64,000 nucleotides of DNA from G965197405 sp965197405 (GCA_965197405.1 OZ240206.1:1116001-1180000), one strand, 5' to 3'. Shown: positions 15,963 through 24,457, counted from the stretch's first letter. Numbers and translations are program-made. Notes: generated from the sequence alone by a model not told the origin.

Positions 15963-16535
15963 GTGACTGGCCTCAAGCGCCGCCGCTATCCCACGAAAAA
16001 AGCGCCGTCAGCGGAGGATGTACGGGACGCCGCGCTACGGTTCCTCTCCTACAGGTCCAGGAGCGAGGCCGAGGTGCGCCGGCGGCTGTCCATGCGCTTC
16101 CCCGAATCCCTGGTAGAGGGGGCCATCGCCGATTTGAAGGAGCAGGGGCTTCTGGATGACGCTGCCTTTGCCAGGCTCTGGCGTCAGAGTCGTGAGGAGC
16201 GCCGGCCAAGGGGGGCTTCCGTCATAAAGTGGGAACTGCTCCGCATGGGAGTATCCAGGGAAGTGGCGGAGGAGGCCCTTGAGGGGCTGGACGAGGAGGG
16301 GGCTGCTCATAGAGCGGGGAAGGGGATGCTGCGGAGGCTGGGTCGGACCGAATACGACGTTTTCCGGGAAAAGCTGGCCGCCCACCTTCGCCAGCGAGGC
16401 TTCGGGGCCGAGACAATACGAAAGACCGTCCGGAGGTTGTGGGAGGAGCTATCGGACCCGTTGTATAGCCACGAAGACGCCAAGGGCCACGATGAGCAGC
16501 AAGATGATGATACTGATGGACGAAGAGGCCATTAG
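15963..16535 (+). CDS. recX: RecX family RecA regulator
   Basis: RecX (190 residues) is a helical-repeat protein that caps or destabilises RecA filaments. The GTG start lies directly after the recA TAA, and the SRSEAEVRRRL, DLKEQGLLDDAAFARLW and ERRPRGASVIKWELLRMGVS segments are family hallmarks, forming three three-helix repeats. The acidic-basic tail (DEQQDDDTDGRRGH) lies within an 87-bp antisense overlap with the end of the convergent zinc-finger gene; the true end may be functionally unimportant. Confidence 0.92.
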   Translation: MTGLKRRRYPTKKAPSAEDVRDAALRFLSYRSRSEAEVRRRLSMRFPESLVEGAIADLKEQGLLDDAAFARLWRQSREERRPRGASVIKWELLRMGVSREVAEEALEGLDEEGAAHRAGKGMLRRLGRTEYDVFREKLAAHLRQRGFGAETIRKTVRRLWEELSDPLYSHEDAKGHDEQQDDDTDGRRGH

Positions 16536-16967
16536 CAGGAGGAACACCACAGCCAGGGCCATGCTAACACCGGCTACGACGGCGAGGCCCGGCCCGCGCT
16601 TGCGATTGGAGGCTACGCTGATGGCCTCGCCTACGAGATAGCCTATGCCGATGGACAGGAACCAGGGCAGGAATGGTATGCCTATGGTCAGGCCCCACAC
16701 AATCCCTCCCACAATTCCCACCACCCCGCCGGCCATGACCGCGCGGAGATAGTAGGTAGGCTGCACGTCGTAAGTGGGGAGCCTCGTCACCCTGGCGCAC
16801 TCACGGCACCGCGCCCCCACAGGGGTCTGGATTATGCACCGTGTGCAGATATACCGGCCGCACTTGCCACACCCCAGCGCCGTTTCCACGTCCGGATGAT
16901 AGAAGCAGCGTTGAAAAGCTGACTCCTGTTCCCCCTGGTGTTCGGGGTGTTCCTGCAACTGGTCCAT
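16449..16967 (-). CDS. Zinc-finger (B-box-like) membrane protein
   Basis: The protein has 172 residues. Residues about 20-60 hold a cysteine-rich module, RCFYHPDVETALGCGKCGRY then ICTRCI and GARCRECARV, with the C-x2-H and C-x2-C pairs of B-box-like fingers that bacteria place before membrane domains. Four hydrophobic segments follow from residue 74 (VMAGGVVGIVGGIVWGLTIG to IIILLLIVALGVFVAI). The basic KNRKRG-like loop between segments 2 and 3 suggests cytoplasmic orientation of the finger. It starts 15 bases after plsY and belongs to that operon. Function is unknown; a scaffold or envelope-sensing role would be a guess. Confidence 0.8.
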   Translation of the reverse strand: MDQLQEHPEHQGEQESAFQRCFYHPDVETALGCGKCGRYICTRCIIQTPVGARCRECARVTRLPTYDVQPTYYLRAVMAGGVVGIVGGIVWGLTIGIPFLPWFLSIGIGYLVGEAISVASNRKRGPGLAVVAGVSMALAVVFLLLMASSSISIIILLLIVALGVFVAIQRVR

Positions 16968-16982
16968 AGGCTGGCCAATACC

Positions 16983-17684
16983 TCAGTCTTTTTCCTTGGC
17001 TTTTTCACGGGCTTTTTCGCCGGGACGGCGGCTTATCCATTCCTCCCGCAAAGCAACGTCCCTGTCCAGGAGAACTCGGTTAAAAAATACCCTGCTCCTG
17101 GGTACCCCTTCGGGAAGAGGGGTCCAGTTGGAGGTCAGGCGCTTTGCCGTCGCCAGCGCCAGTATGCCAATACAGCACCAGGTTATCGCCAGGGGTTCTC
17201 TGAACACCAGGAAGCTCCAGAGGGGCAGGAGCAGAAGAGCGATGTACACCCAGACGCCCGAGCTTCTGAAGATGGCCCACCCGGCGACGCCCACGGCAGC
17301 GAAGACTATCAGCTCCTTGTACGCCAGCACGAAAAGCGCGCCGATGGCCACGGCCATTCCCCTACCGCCGGTAAATCTCAGGAATGGCGACCAGTTGTTG
17401 CCGGCTATGGCCGCAAGGGGAAGACCGCTCAGGGCCAGGGAGGACCTGTCCATGTCCAGAAGGAACATGCCTATCCATATTGGAGAGCCACCCTTGACGA
17501 AAAGCTCGAAGAGGCCCAGGGGCACAATCCAGACTTTGCCCACGCTGTAGAAGAGGTTGCTGCCGCCCACGTTCCCGCTGCCATACTGCCTTATATCAAT
17601 TCCCTTGACCAGCCGGCCTATGATATAGGCAGTGGGCACCGACCCAAGGAGATAGGCGTAGATATAGAGGCCGGCAAGTTCCAT
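16983..17684 (-). CDS. plsY: Acyl-phosphate:glycerol-3-phosphate acyltransferase
   Basis: PlsY (233 residues) transfers an acyl group from acyl-phosphate to glycerol-3-phosphate, the first acylation of phospholipid synthesis, in the inner membrane. Several transmembrane helices and the motifs AYLLGSVPTAYIIGR, YGSGNVGGSN and LRFTGGRGMAVAIG are visible. The second motif usually begins with Gly-His; here it is GNNWSPFLRF, so the His is Asn. The C-terminus is long, charged and cytoplasmic (RPGEKAREKAKEKD). It sits between the PHP gene (38-base gap) and the zinc-finger gene. Confidence 0.9.
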   Translation of the reverse strand: MELAGLYIYAYLLGSVPTAYIIGRLVKGIDIRQYGSGNVGGSNLFYSVGKVWIVPLGLFELFVKGGSPIWIGMFLLDMDRSSLALSGLPLAAIAGNNWSPFLRFTGGRGMAVAIGALFVLAYKELIVFAAVGVAGWAIFRSSGVWVYIALLLLPLWSFLVFREPLAITWCCIGILALATAKRLTSNWTPLPEGVPRSRVFFNRVLLDRDVALREEWISRRPGEKAREKAKEKD

Positions 17685-17722
17685 CAGGCCTTCCGTCCCT
17701 CAATGTGAGAGCGGGCCATTTG

Positions 17723-18565
17723 CTAAGTCCGGGCCCGCTTCGTCGCCAGCTTTTCCAGCCTTTTCACCACCTCCAGGGGAGGCCCCATAGTGCCCGGTAG
17801 ATGTTCGACAGGGTTGCCCAGGGCGTGGTAGTCGCTGCCGCCGCAGGGCAACAGCCCATGCCGCAGGGCAATATCCATCAGTTCGCTTATTCTCTCCTCG
17901 GAGTATTGGGCGTAAAACACCTCCATCCCGGCCAACCCCGCCGACTTCAGCTCTTCGAGGGTCTCATCCATGTCGGGAATATCGGAGGGATGGGCCAGGA
18001 CCGGCACGCCTCCCCAGCCTATTATAAAGCTTATGGCCTCCTGGGGCGTCTGCTTCTCTCGCGATACATAGGCGGGCCCGTCCCTGCCTATGTACGTGGC
18101 AAAGGCTTCCTGTGGGTGTTTTATGTAGCCCCTCTCCACCATCGCGAGGGCGATGTGTGGCCTGCCTACAGCCCCGTCTCCGGCGATTTCCTGGACCCTG
18201 TCCCACTCGATTTCCACACCGAGTCCCCGGAGCTTTTCCACCATTCCCTGTGCCCGGTACAGCCTGCCCTGGCGAAACTTCTCAAGGCTCTGCTGAAGGT
18301 GCATATCCTCATACTGGACAAAATAGGCCAGAACGTGGATTTCGTCGCCGCCGGGAACGTCCGTGCTGAGCTCTATGCCCGGGATCACGGTGAGCCGGGG
18401 GAATGCCCTGGCCGCCTCGAGGGCCTCGGCCAACCCCTCGGTGGAATCGTGGTCCGTTATTGCGATGGTTTCGAGTCCTCTCCCGGCCACGAGAGCGATT
18501 AGCTCCGCAGGCGTGAGACGACCATCGGAAGCGGTGGTGTGCAGGTGAAGGTCAACGACCGCCAT
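17723..18565 (-). CDS. PHP-domain phosphoesterase
   Basis: The 280-residue protein has the complete PHP metal site: DLHLHTTASDG (residues 5-15), ITDHDS, GIELST, EIHVLAYF, GRPHIA, PVLAHPSD and GGSDYHA. This arrangement is that of the TrpH/YciV family, whose E. coli member is RNase AM, a 5'-3' exonuclease acting on short RNA and on 3',5'-bisphosphate nucleotides. A nucleotide or oligoribonucleotide phosphoesterase activity is therefore likely but not proven. It starts one base after the ymdB stop, indicating translational coupling. Confidence 0.9.
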   Translation of the reverse strand: MAVVDLHLHTTASDGRLTPAELIALVAGRGLETIAITDHDSTEGLAEALEAARAFPRLTVIPGIELSTDVPGGDEIHVLAYFVQYEDMHLQQSLEKFRQGRLYRAQGMVEKLRGLGVEIEWDRVQEIAGDGAVGRPHIALAMVERGYIKHPQEAFATYIGRDGPAYVSREKQTPQEAISFIIGWGGVPVLAHPSDIPDMDETLEELKSAGLAGMEVFYAQYSEERISELMDIALRHGLLPCGGSDYHALGNPVEHLPGTMGPPLEVVKRLEKLATKRART

Positions 18566-18566
18566 G

Positions 18567-19340
18567 CTAAGTCACCTTCCTGTCTATGCGCTGGATATTT
18601 GTAGCTGTGCCCTTCTCTTCGTCAATGTCCAACAGGACCGAGTTGAGTATCACGGGGCCTTTGGGGACCGACAGGCGCTGCGGCATCTGGGTGATGAACC
18701 CTTCCAGGACCGTCTGGATGTCGCTTCCTATCACCGAGTTATAGGGCCCGGTCATGCCCACGTCGGTGACGAAAGCCGTACCCTTGGGGAGAATCCTGGC
18801 ATCGGCGGTAGCCACGTGGGTATGAGTGCCCAGAACGGCGCTGACCCGCCCGTCCAGGTACCACCCCATCGCCTGCTTCTCGGAGGTGGCCTCGGCGTGG
18901 AAGTCAACAATTATGGCTTGGGGGGGGCTTGTTCCATTTATCTCTTCGAGGAGCAAGTCGGCGGTCCTGAAGGGGCAGTCCAGGGGGGCCATGAAGACCC
19001 TTCCCATCAGGTTCACCACCACAGTCTGGCCCAGCCGGATGTACCCTCTGCCGGGCGTGCCGGGAGGGTAGTTGGCGGGACGGATGAGGGGCCACTCTTC
19101 ATTTATGTAGGGGATGATCTCCTTCTGCTTCCACACGTGATTCCCGGAGGTGATGATGTCAACCTCGCCATCCATAAGCTCTCCCACCGTGTCGGGCGTC
19201 AGACCAAATCCCCCGGCAATGTTCTCCCCGTTGGCGATTACCAGGTCTATCTCGTACTCCCGGCGGAGACCCAGGACCAGGGTTTGTACCGCTCTTCTCC
19301 CCGGCTGTCCTATTACGTCACCGATCATAAGGATGCGCAA
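18567..19340 (-). CDS. ymdB: YmdB-type metallophosphoesterase
   Basis: The protein has 257 residues and belongs to the TIGR00282 family. Binuclear-metal residues are in ILMIGDVIG, NGENIAGG, TSGNHVWKQ, DFHAEATSE and GTHTHVATAD. Bacillus YmdB is a 2',3'-cyclic nucleotide phosphodiesterase that affects biofilm and RNase Y-linked RNA turnover; here too the gene lies just downstream of rny. The TTG start at 19340 has AGGAGT nine bases upstream. ATG alternatives are internal to the first strand. Confidence 0.93.
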   Translation of the reverse strand: MRILMIGDVIGQPGRRAVQTLVLGLRREYEIDLVIANGENIAGGFGLTPDTVGELMDGEVDIITSGNHVWKQKEIIPYINEEWPLIRPANYPPGTPGRGYIRLGQTVVVNLMGRVFMAPLDCPFRTADLLLEEINGTSPPQAIIVDFHAEATSEKQAMGWYLDGRVSAVLGTHTHVATADARILPKGTAFVTDVGMTGPYNSVIGSDIQTVLEGFITQMPQRLSVPKGPVILNSVLLDIDEEKGTATNIQRIDRKVT

Positions 19341-19389
19341 GGGTCGTCACTCCTATCTTTCCGTCAGGGGGCAGAGTCTTTCAAAAGTC

Positions 19390-19478
19390 CCTGCCCCCAT
19401 CGAGGGGGCAGGTTAGGATGAGGCTGACAGCCACGTCAGGGAAACTCACCCTAGCCCTCTCCCCTCCGCGGGAGAGGG
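19390..19478. repeat. Two GC-rich hairpins between ymdB and rny
   Basis: CCTGCCCCC/GGGGGCAGG (19390-19398 and 19404-19412) and CCCTCTCCC/GGGAGAGGG (19455-19463 and 19470-19478) are perfect 9-bp stems with short loops. Neither is followed by a U-tract, so they look like intergenic palindromes and not intrinsic terminators. Together with the dyad at 19620 they account for the 333-base gap. Confidence 0.6.
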
Positions 19479-19619
19479 GACTTTGCTATCGTCCCGGACC
19501 AGGCTTTAGCCATCCTGGGCTTGACTAATCCTCAAAAACTGGAAGACCCTGCGCCAGGGGCCGGGCCTCTCGCAGGGAAACGACGCGCTCCATCTGGGGC
19601 GGAGGAGGCCAGTCTTCAT

Positions 19620-19668
19620 AGTGGCTAGTGGTCAGTGGCTAATCACTAACCACCGACCACTAGCCACT
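19620..19668. repeat. 14-bp perfect inverted repeat after rny
   Basis: AGTGGCTAGTGGTC (19620-19633) pairs with GACCACTAGCCACT (19655-19668). The loop itself contains AGTGGCTAATCACT. It lies five bases beyond the rny stop and could stabilise the 3' end of the transcript. Confidence 0.65.
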
Positions 19669-19673
19669 GACCC

Positions 19674-21137
19674 CTACCGGGCATACTCCACCGAGCGGGT
19701 CTCTCGTATGACCGTGACCTTGATCTGGCCCGGAAATACCAGGTCTTCCTCGATTTTCTTGGCAATATCACGGGACAGATTGGTGGCTGCCACGTCGTCT
19801 ATGTCGTCGGGCTTGACCATGATTCGTACTTCGCGGCCCGCCTGTATTGCGAAGGCCTTTTCGATTCCGGAGAAGCTGGTAGCCACGCCCTCCAGGGCCT
19901 GGAGACGCTTCACATAGTGCTCCAACGTCTCCTTCCTTGCGCCCGGCCTTGCCGCGCTGATGGCATCGGCGGCGGCTACGAGAAAGGCCTCCACGGAGCC
20001 CCGGTCTTCATCGTGGTGCTCCATAATGGCCCGGTGTACCTCGGGTTGTATGCCGAACTTTTTAGCAATATCGGCGCCTATTTCGGCGTGGGGCCCGTCC
20101 ACTTCGTGAGTCAGGGCTTTCCCTATGTCGTGGAGCAACCCCCCGGCCTTGGCCACCTGGATGTCGGCGCCTATCTCGGCGGCGATCATCCCCGACAGCA
20201 GGGACACCTCCACGGCATGCTGAAGCACGTTTTCGCCGTAGCTGTAGCGGTACTTGAGACGCCCCAGGAGCTTCACGAGGTCGGGATTGAGACCTGTGAC
20301 ACCCGAATCAAAGGTGGCCCTTTCCCCTTCCCTCTGAATCGTCTCCTCCATTTCCTTCTGGGCGCGTTCCACCACGTCTTCTATGCGAGCGGGCTGTATT
20401 CTGCCATCCTGGATCAGGTTCTTGAGGGCCAGCCGCGCCATCTCCCGGCGCACCGGGTCGAAGCAGGAGACGGTCACCACCCCCGGGGTGTCGTCTATAA
20501 TGACATCCACCCCTGTGAGACTCTCCAGCATCTTTATGTTGCGCCCCTCGCGACCTATAAGACGCCCTTTCATCTCATCGTTGGGCAGCGCCACGACGGA
20601 GGTGGTGTGCTCTGAGACCACGTCGCTAGCCAATCGCTGGATGGCCGTCGTGACTACCTTCCGGGCCTTCTGGTCCGCTTCCTCCTTCATTTGCCGCTCT
20701 AGCTCCCAGTAACGACGGGCCAACTCGTGTTTCGCTTCATCTTCCGACCTTCTGAACAGCTGGTCCCTGGCCTCTGCGATTGTGAGCCTGGCTACGCTTT
20801 CTATCTCCCTGAGCTGCTGGTCTTTGAGGTCGTCCATCTCCCTCTTGACAGCCTCGATGGCCTGCTCCTGCTGCTCAATGGCCTGGCTCTTGTGCTCCAG
20901 GCTTTCCTCTCTCTGGCTGTGCCGCTTCTCCTGGCGTTGGAGCTCCTTACGTCTCTCCTTAAGCTCGGCTTCCGCAGAAGAACGTACCTTCAGGGCCTCC
21001 TCCCGGGCCTCGATCAGTATCTGTCGCTTCTGCTCCTCAGCCAACGCTATTGCGTTTTCGGCCTGCTCTTGAGCAGCTTTCAAACGCTTACCGCCCGCCA
21101 GGTCGGCAAGGAATTTAAAGAGACTCAATGGGTTCAC
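19674..21137 (-). CDS. rny: Ribonuclease Y, lacking the membrane anchor
   Basis: RNase Y (487 residues) is the endoribonuclease that starts mRNA decay in many bacteria without RNase E. A long charged coiled coil covers about residues 15-165, followed by a KH domain (DEMKGRLIGREGRNIKMLE) and an HD domain (VLQHAVEVSLLSGM, GGLLHDIGKA, IMEHHDED). Family members are about 520 residues and begin with a transmembrane helix. Here translation starts at GTG 21137 with MNPLSLFKFLADLAGG, and an in-frame TGA seven codons upstream excludes an N-terminal helix. The protein may therefore be cytosolic or use another anchor. A strong promoter and a leader hairpin precede it. Confidence 0.95.
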   Translation of the reverse strand: MNPLSLFKFLADLAGGKRLKAAQEQAENAIALAEEQKRQILIEAREEALKVRSSAEAELKERRKELQRQEKRHSQREESLEHKSQAIEQQEQAIEAVKREMDDLKDQQLREIESVARLTIAEARDQLFRRSEDEAKHELARRYWELERQMKEEADQKARKVVTTAIQRLASDVVSEHTTSVVALPNDEMKGRLIGREGRNIKMLESLTGVDVIIDDTPGVVTVSCFDPVRREMARLALKNLIQDGRIQPARIEDVVERAQKEMEETIQREGERATFDSGVTGLNPDLVKLLGRLKYRYSYGENVLQHAVEVSLLSGMIAAEIGADIQVAKAGGLLHDIGKALTHEVDGPHAEIGADIAKKFGIQPEVHRAIMEHHDEDRGSVEAFLVAAADAISAARPGARKETLEHYVKRLQALEGVATSFSGIEKAFAIQAGREVRIMVKPDDIDDVAATNLSRDIAKKIEEDLVFPGQIKVTVIRETRSVEYAR

Positions 21138-21166
21138 CCTTTCCCTTCCACTTAGTCAAGTAGTAT

Positions 21167-21190
21167 TTGGGGGTATTCCGTACCCCCCAA
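21167..21190 (-). promoter_or_regulatory. Hairpin in the rny leader
   Basis: TTGGGGGTA-ttccg-TACCCCCCAA forms a strong short stem within the rny 5' untranslated region, about 30 bases before the start codon. It could protect the mRNA or be an autoregulatory target; there is no U-tract. Confidence 0.5.
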
Positions 21191-21197
21191 CGACTCA

Positions 21198-21226
21198 ATA
21201 ATACCTTTGCAACCAGGGGGTGTCAA
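21198..21226 (-). promoter_or_regulatory. Strong sigma-70-type promoter of rny
   Basis: Minus strand: TTGACA (21221-21226), 17-base spacer, TATTAT (21198-21203). The -35 is perfect and the -10 matches 5 of 6 with ideal spacing, 60 bases before the rny GTG. Confidence 0.85.
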
Positions 21227-21293
21227 GGTTAATCCAACCTCGTCAAAGGACTTTCGATTGCCATAATAGGAATCCGGCGTAGACATATTTTGC

Positions 21294-21322
21294 TTGTTGG
21301 GGCCACACCTTGTTGCTATAAT
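21294..21322 (+). promoter_or_regulatory. Promoter of proB
   Basis: TTGTTG (21294-21299), 17 bases, then a perfect TATAAT (21317-21322) preceded by TGC, an extended -10. The predicted start of transcription is near 21329. Confidence 0.7.
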
Positions 21323-21448
21323 TATCCTACTTCGTAACCGGTGAGGAACGCAGCAATATCATGGCCAGTAGACGTGGCTCCCTTTCCCGTTGCCAAAGCA
21401 TGTTCTCATCCGGGGGACCCTCCGGTCATTCGGATGGGGGACCAAGAC

Positions 21449-22651
21449 GTGGCTGACAAGAGTAACGAGAATCAATCAAGATACAAGGCCGGATACAAAA
21501 GCCCCTCGTCGCTACGGTACGGACGGCTGGTAGTAAAAGTGGGCACGGGTGTGCTCACCCGTGGCGGCGATAGCCTGGACCTGGAGGTGATGTCGGGACT
21601 GGTAGGCCAGATAGCCAGGCTTTGCGCCTCCGGGGCCGAGGTAATACTGGTGACCTCGGGCGCGGTCGCTGCGGGGAGACATACGCTGGGCATATGGCAG
21701 GAGCGCAGGGACATACCCTTCAGGCAGGTCCTGGCCGCCGTGGGTCAGGGCCACCTCATGCACGTTTACGAGCAGCTTTTCGCGTGGCACAGCATCAGGG
21801 TGGCCCAGGCCCTGCTCACTTGGAATGACCTGTCCGACCGACAGTATTACTTGAACGTCCGCAATACCCTTCTGGCGCTGCTGGAGCTGGGGGTGGTGCC
21901 GGTGTTGAACGAGAACGACGTGGTGGCAGTGGACGAGCTGGGCGAGGTGTTTGGCGACAATGACAGGCTCTCAGCCCTGGTCGCCAGCCTGATAGACGCG
22001 GATTTGCTGGTGATTCTCACGGACACGCACGGTCTGTATACCGCCGACCCGCACGTGGACCCGGGCGCTCAGCTTATCCGGCGCGTGGAGAAGGTGGATG
22101 CGGGTATAGAGGCCCTGGCGGGCAAGCGCCGCAACAACCCCCAGGCTCGTGGCGGCATGTCCACGAAGCTGGATGCGGCAAAGCTGGCGACTTCATCGGG
22201 TATCGCCACGATCATCTGCAACGGCTGGGAGAGGGATGTCCTCATCCAGGCGGCCCAGGGCGAGGAGAAGGGCACTCTCTTCGTACCCACCGCGAGCAGA
22301 CTGGAGAGCCGCAAGCGGTGGATGCTCAGCGGCCTCTCCACGAAGGGGGGAATCGTGATAGACGAGGGCGCCGCTCGGGCCGTGCAGGGCCAGAACGGCA
22401 GCCTCCTGCCCGCCGGAATAAAAGGGATAGAGGGCGAGTTCCAGCGCGGCGACATCGTACACATACTGAGGGCCGAAGGGGAGAGAGTGGCCTGCGGCAT
22501 CGCGAACTACAGTTCTAAAGACGTCTCCAGGATAAAGGGCGCCCGCTCCGGGCGCATACAAAGCATTCTTGGCTACCACTACGGCCAGGAGGTGGTGCAC
22601 CGCAACAACATGGTGCTTTATGATAGGAGTGATTGGCACGAGTGGGACTGA
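21449..22651 (+). CDS. proB: Glutamate 5-kinase
   Basis: ProB phosphorylates glutamate to gamma-glutamyl phosphate, the first step of proline synthesis. The amino-acid kinase domain starts at LRYGRLVVKVGTGVL, with EVILVTSGAVAAGRHTLG, the glutamate-binding VLNENDVVAVDELGEVFGDND and VILTDTHGLYTADP. A C-terminal PUA domain (KGGIVIDEGAARAVQ to GYHYGQEVVHRNNMVLYD) completes the full-length form. The start is uncertain: GTG 21449 has GGGGGA seven bases upstream and gives 400 residues. ATG 21434 or GTG 21341 would add unconserved residues. proA follows 85 bases later. Confidence 0.95.
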   Translation: MADKSNENQSRYKAGYKSPSSLRYGRLVVKVGTGVLTRGGDSLDLEVMSGLVGQIARLCASGAEVILVTSGAVAAGRHTLGIWQERRDIPFRQVLAAVGQGHLMHVYEQLFAWHSIRVAQALLTWNDLSDRQYYLNVRNTLLALLELGVVPVLNENDVVAVDELGEVFGDNDRLSALVASLIDADLLVILTDTHGLYTADPHVDPGAQLIRRVEKVDAGIEALAGKRRNNPQARGGMSTKLDAAKLATSSGIATIICNGWERDVLIQAAQGEEKGTLFVPTASRLESRKRWMLSGLSTKGGIVIDEGAARAVQGQNGSLLPAGIKGIEGEFQRGDIVHILRAEGERVACGIANYSSKDVSRIKGARSGRIQSILGYHYGQEVVHRNNMVLYDRSDWHEWD

Positions 22652-22736
22652 CAAACTTTCGCGGGAGTCCGGAAGTGCCAGATATATACCCGCTCCCTAT
22701 TTTCATGGTAAAACAGGACGATTGACGAGGTAGGCG

Positions 22737-24026
22737 ATGGCACTGGGTGAAAAAGCTGAAAAAATTGATAGACTGATAGAGAAGGGAAAGGGCGCGCGTG
22801 CCGCCTCTCGAAAGCTCGCCAGGTTGCCCGCCGAGGTCAAGGACAGAGCGGTGCTGAACGTTGCAAGCGCCCTGACAGGGGGCCAGGAAGATGTGCTGGA
22901 TGCCAATGAGAAGGACTACCGGGCGGGAAAGGCCAACGGCCTCTCGGAAGCCATGCTGGACCGGCTCCTTCTCACCCCGCAGCGTCTGGAGAGCATCGCC
23001 TCGGACGTGCGTAGCGTAGCGGCCCTGCCTGACCCCGTGGGTGAGGTCTTTGACATGCGGACGCTGCCCAACGGCCTCCTGGCGGGCAAGAAACGCGTCC
23101 CGCTGGGGGTTATCGGGGCCGTCTACGAGAGCAGGCCCAACGTGACGGTGGACATCTCGGTGCTCTGCCTTAAATCCGGCAACGCCTGCATCCTCAGGGG
23201 TGGCAGCGAGGCAGTCCACTCGAACACCATCCTGGCCAGGCTCATCCGCCGCGCCATAGCGGAGGTCGGCGTTCCCGAGGACGCCGTCCAGTTCGTGGAC
23301 AACACGGACCGCGCCCTGGTTGAGCACATGCTGGGGATGAGGGAGTACATAGACCTCCTGATTCCCCGTGGCGGCCCGGAGCTTATCCGGTCGGTGGCGG
23401 AGAAGGCGTCTATGCCCGTGGTCACCGGCGGCATCGGCGTCTGCCATACTTACGTGGACAGGTCGGCGGACCTGGACAAGGCGGTGGATATAGCGTACAA
23501 CGCCAAGGTGCAGCGTCCCACCGTCTGCAACGCCCTGGACTCGCTGCTGGTGCATTCGGAGGTAGCCCCGCAATACTTGCCGCGCATCGCCCGGGAGTGG
23601 GCCAGCGCCGGTGTGGAGCTGCGCTGTGACCGGCGCTCCCTCAGCGTGCTTGGGCTGGTGGAGGGGCTCAAGGTCGTGCCCGCTACGGAGGAGGACATGG
23701 GCAAAGAGTTCCTGGCGCTGGTGGCAGCGGTAAAGGTGGTGGACTCCCTTGATGAAGCCCTGGACCACATAGAGACCCACGGGTCGGGCCATTCCGAGGC
23801 TATTATATCCGAAGACTACTCGGCGGCCACTCGCTTTCTGGACGAGGTGGATGCGGCAGCGGTGTACGTGAATGCCAGCACGCGCTTCACGGACGGCGCT
23901 CAGTTGGGCCTGGGGGCCGAGGTTGGAATAAGCACCCAGAAGTACCACGCGCGGGGGCCTATGGGACTCAGGGAGATGACCTCCTACAAGTGGATAGTCC
24001 TGGGGAGCGGTCAGGTGCGTCCCTGA
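22737..24026 (+). CDS. proA: Gamma-glutamyl phosphate reductase
   Basis: ProA (429 residues) reduces gamma-glutamyl phosphate to glutamate semialdehyde with NADPH, the second step of proline synthesis. The family sequence is complete: VPLGVIGAVYESRPNVTVD, CLKSGNACILRGGSEA, the active-site Cys in AKVQRPTVCNALDSLLVH, and GLGAEVGISTQKYHARGPMG. ATG 22737 follows GAGGTAGG. A single family B repeat arm (TATTTTCATGG, 22698-22708) lies in the proB-proA gap, so the two genes probably still share a transcript. Confidence 0.97.
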   Translation: MALGEKAEKIDRLIEKGKGARAASRKLARLPAEVKDRAVLNVASALTGGQEDVLDANEKDYRAGKANGLSEAMLDRLLLTPQRLESIASDVRSVAALPDPVGEVFDMRTLPNGLLAGKKRVPLGVIGAVYESRPNVTVDISVLCLKSGNACILRGGSEAVHSNTILARLIRRAIAEVGVPEDAVQFVDNTDRALVEHMLGMREYIDLLIPRGGPELIRSVAEKASMPVVTGGIGVCHTYVDRSADLDKAVDIAYNAKVQRPTVCNALDSLLVHSEVAPQYLPRIAREWASAGVELRCDRRSLSVLGLVEGLKVVPATEEDMGKEFLALVAAVKVVDSLDEALDHIETHGSGHSEAIISEDYSAATRFLDEVDAAAVYVNASTRFTDGAQLGLGAEVGISTQKYHARGPMGLREMTSYKWIVLGSGQVRP

Positions 24027-24070
24027 CCGCTTTGTAACACGCTCAGGGCGGAGGTAATTGGAGGTAAGTC

Positions 24071-24406
24071 GTGGCTGAACACTACTTTGAGAGGGACTGC
24101 AGGACACCCTATTCCGAGTCCTACACCATTCTCGACAACGACCAACCCGTGGGTAGGGTGGACCTGCATTTCACCGCGACTATTGTCCACGGTACCCTGT
24201 GCGTCAGGGAGAGTCTAACCCAGGAGGAGGTCCAGGAGCTAATCGAGACCATAGACGATGAGCTGGTGGATGCAGTAGGCGTGTCCAGGGAGGAGTTCAT
24301 CGTCCACGTTTACCAGGGGCGGGAGACAGGGGTCTACAGTGACAGCGACTTTGGGACGGACGGCAACGGCGAGGACGGGTCCAACGGGCGTCCTACGACT
24401 ACGTAG
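24071..24406 (+). CDS. Small acidic protein, unknown
   Basis: The protein has 111 residues with a GTG start at 24071 behind GGAGG. It is acidic, has no signal or membrane segment and ends in a disordered Gly/Asn/Asp-rich tail. The folded part has alternating strands (ESYTILDNDQPVGRVDLHFT) and a helix (LTQEEVQELIETIDDELVDA), then EEFIVHVYQGRETGVYSD. No family is recognised. It is 44 bases after proA and is probably the last gene of that transcript. Confidence 0.7.
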   Translation: MAEHYFERDCRTPYSESYTILDNDQPVGRVDLHFTATIVHGTLCVRESLTQEEVQELIETIDDELVDAVGVSREEFIVHVYQGRETGVYSDSDFGTDGNGEDGSNGRPTTT

Positions 24407-24457
24407 CCACCCTCATCCCTTCCCCGGGCTACAGGCAGGCCTTCACCCCACGTCATC

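Noticed and set aside
22515..24107. 530-codon minus-strand frame opposite proA
   Set aside because: It is a shadow of proA, which is a clear full-length enzyme on the other strand; the product has no recognisable domain.
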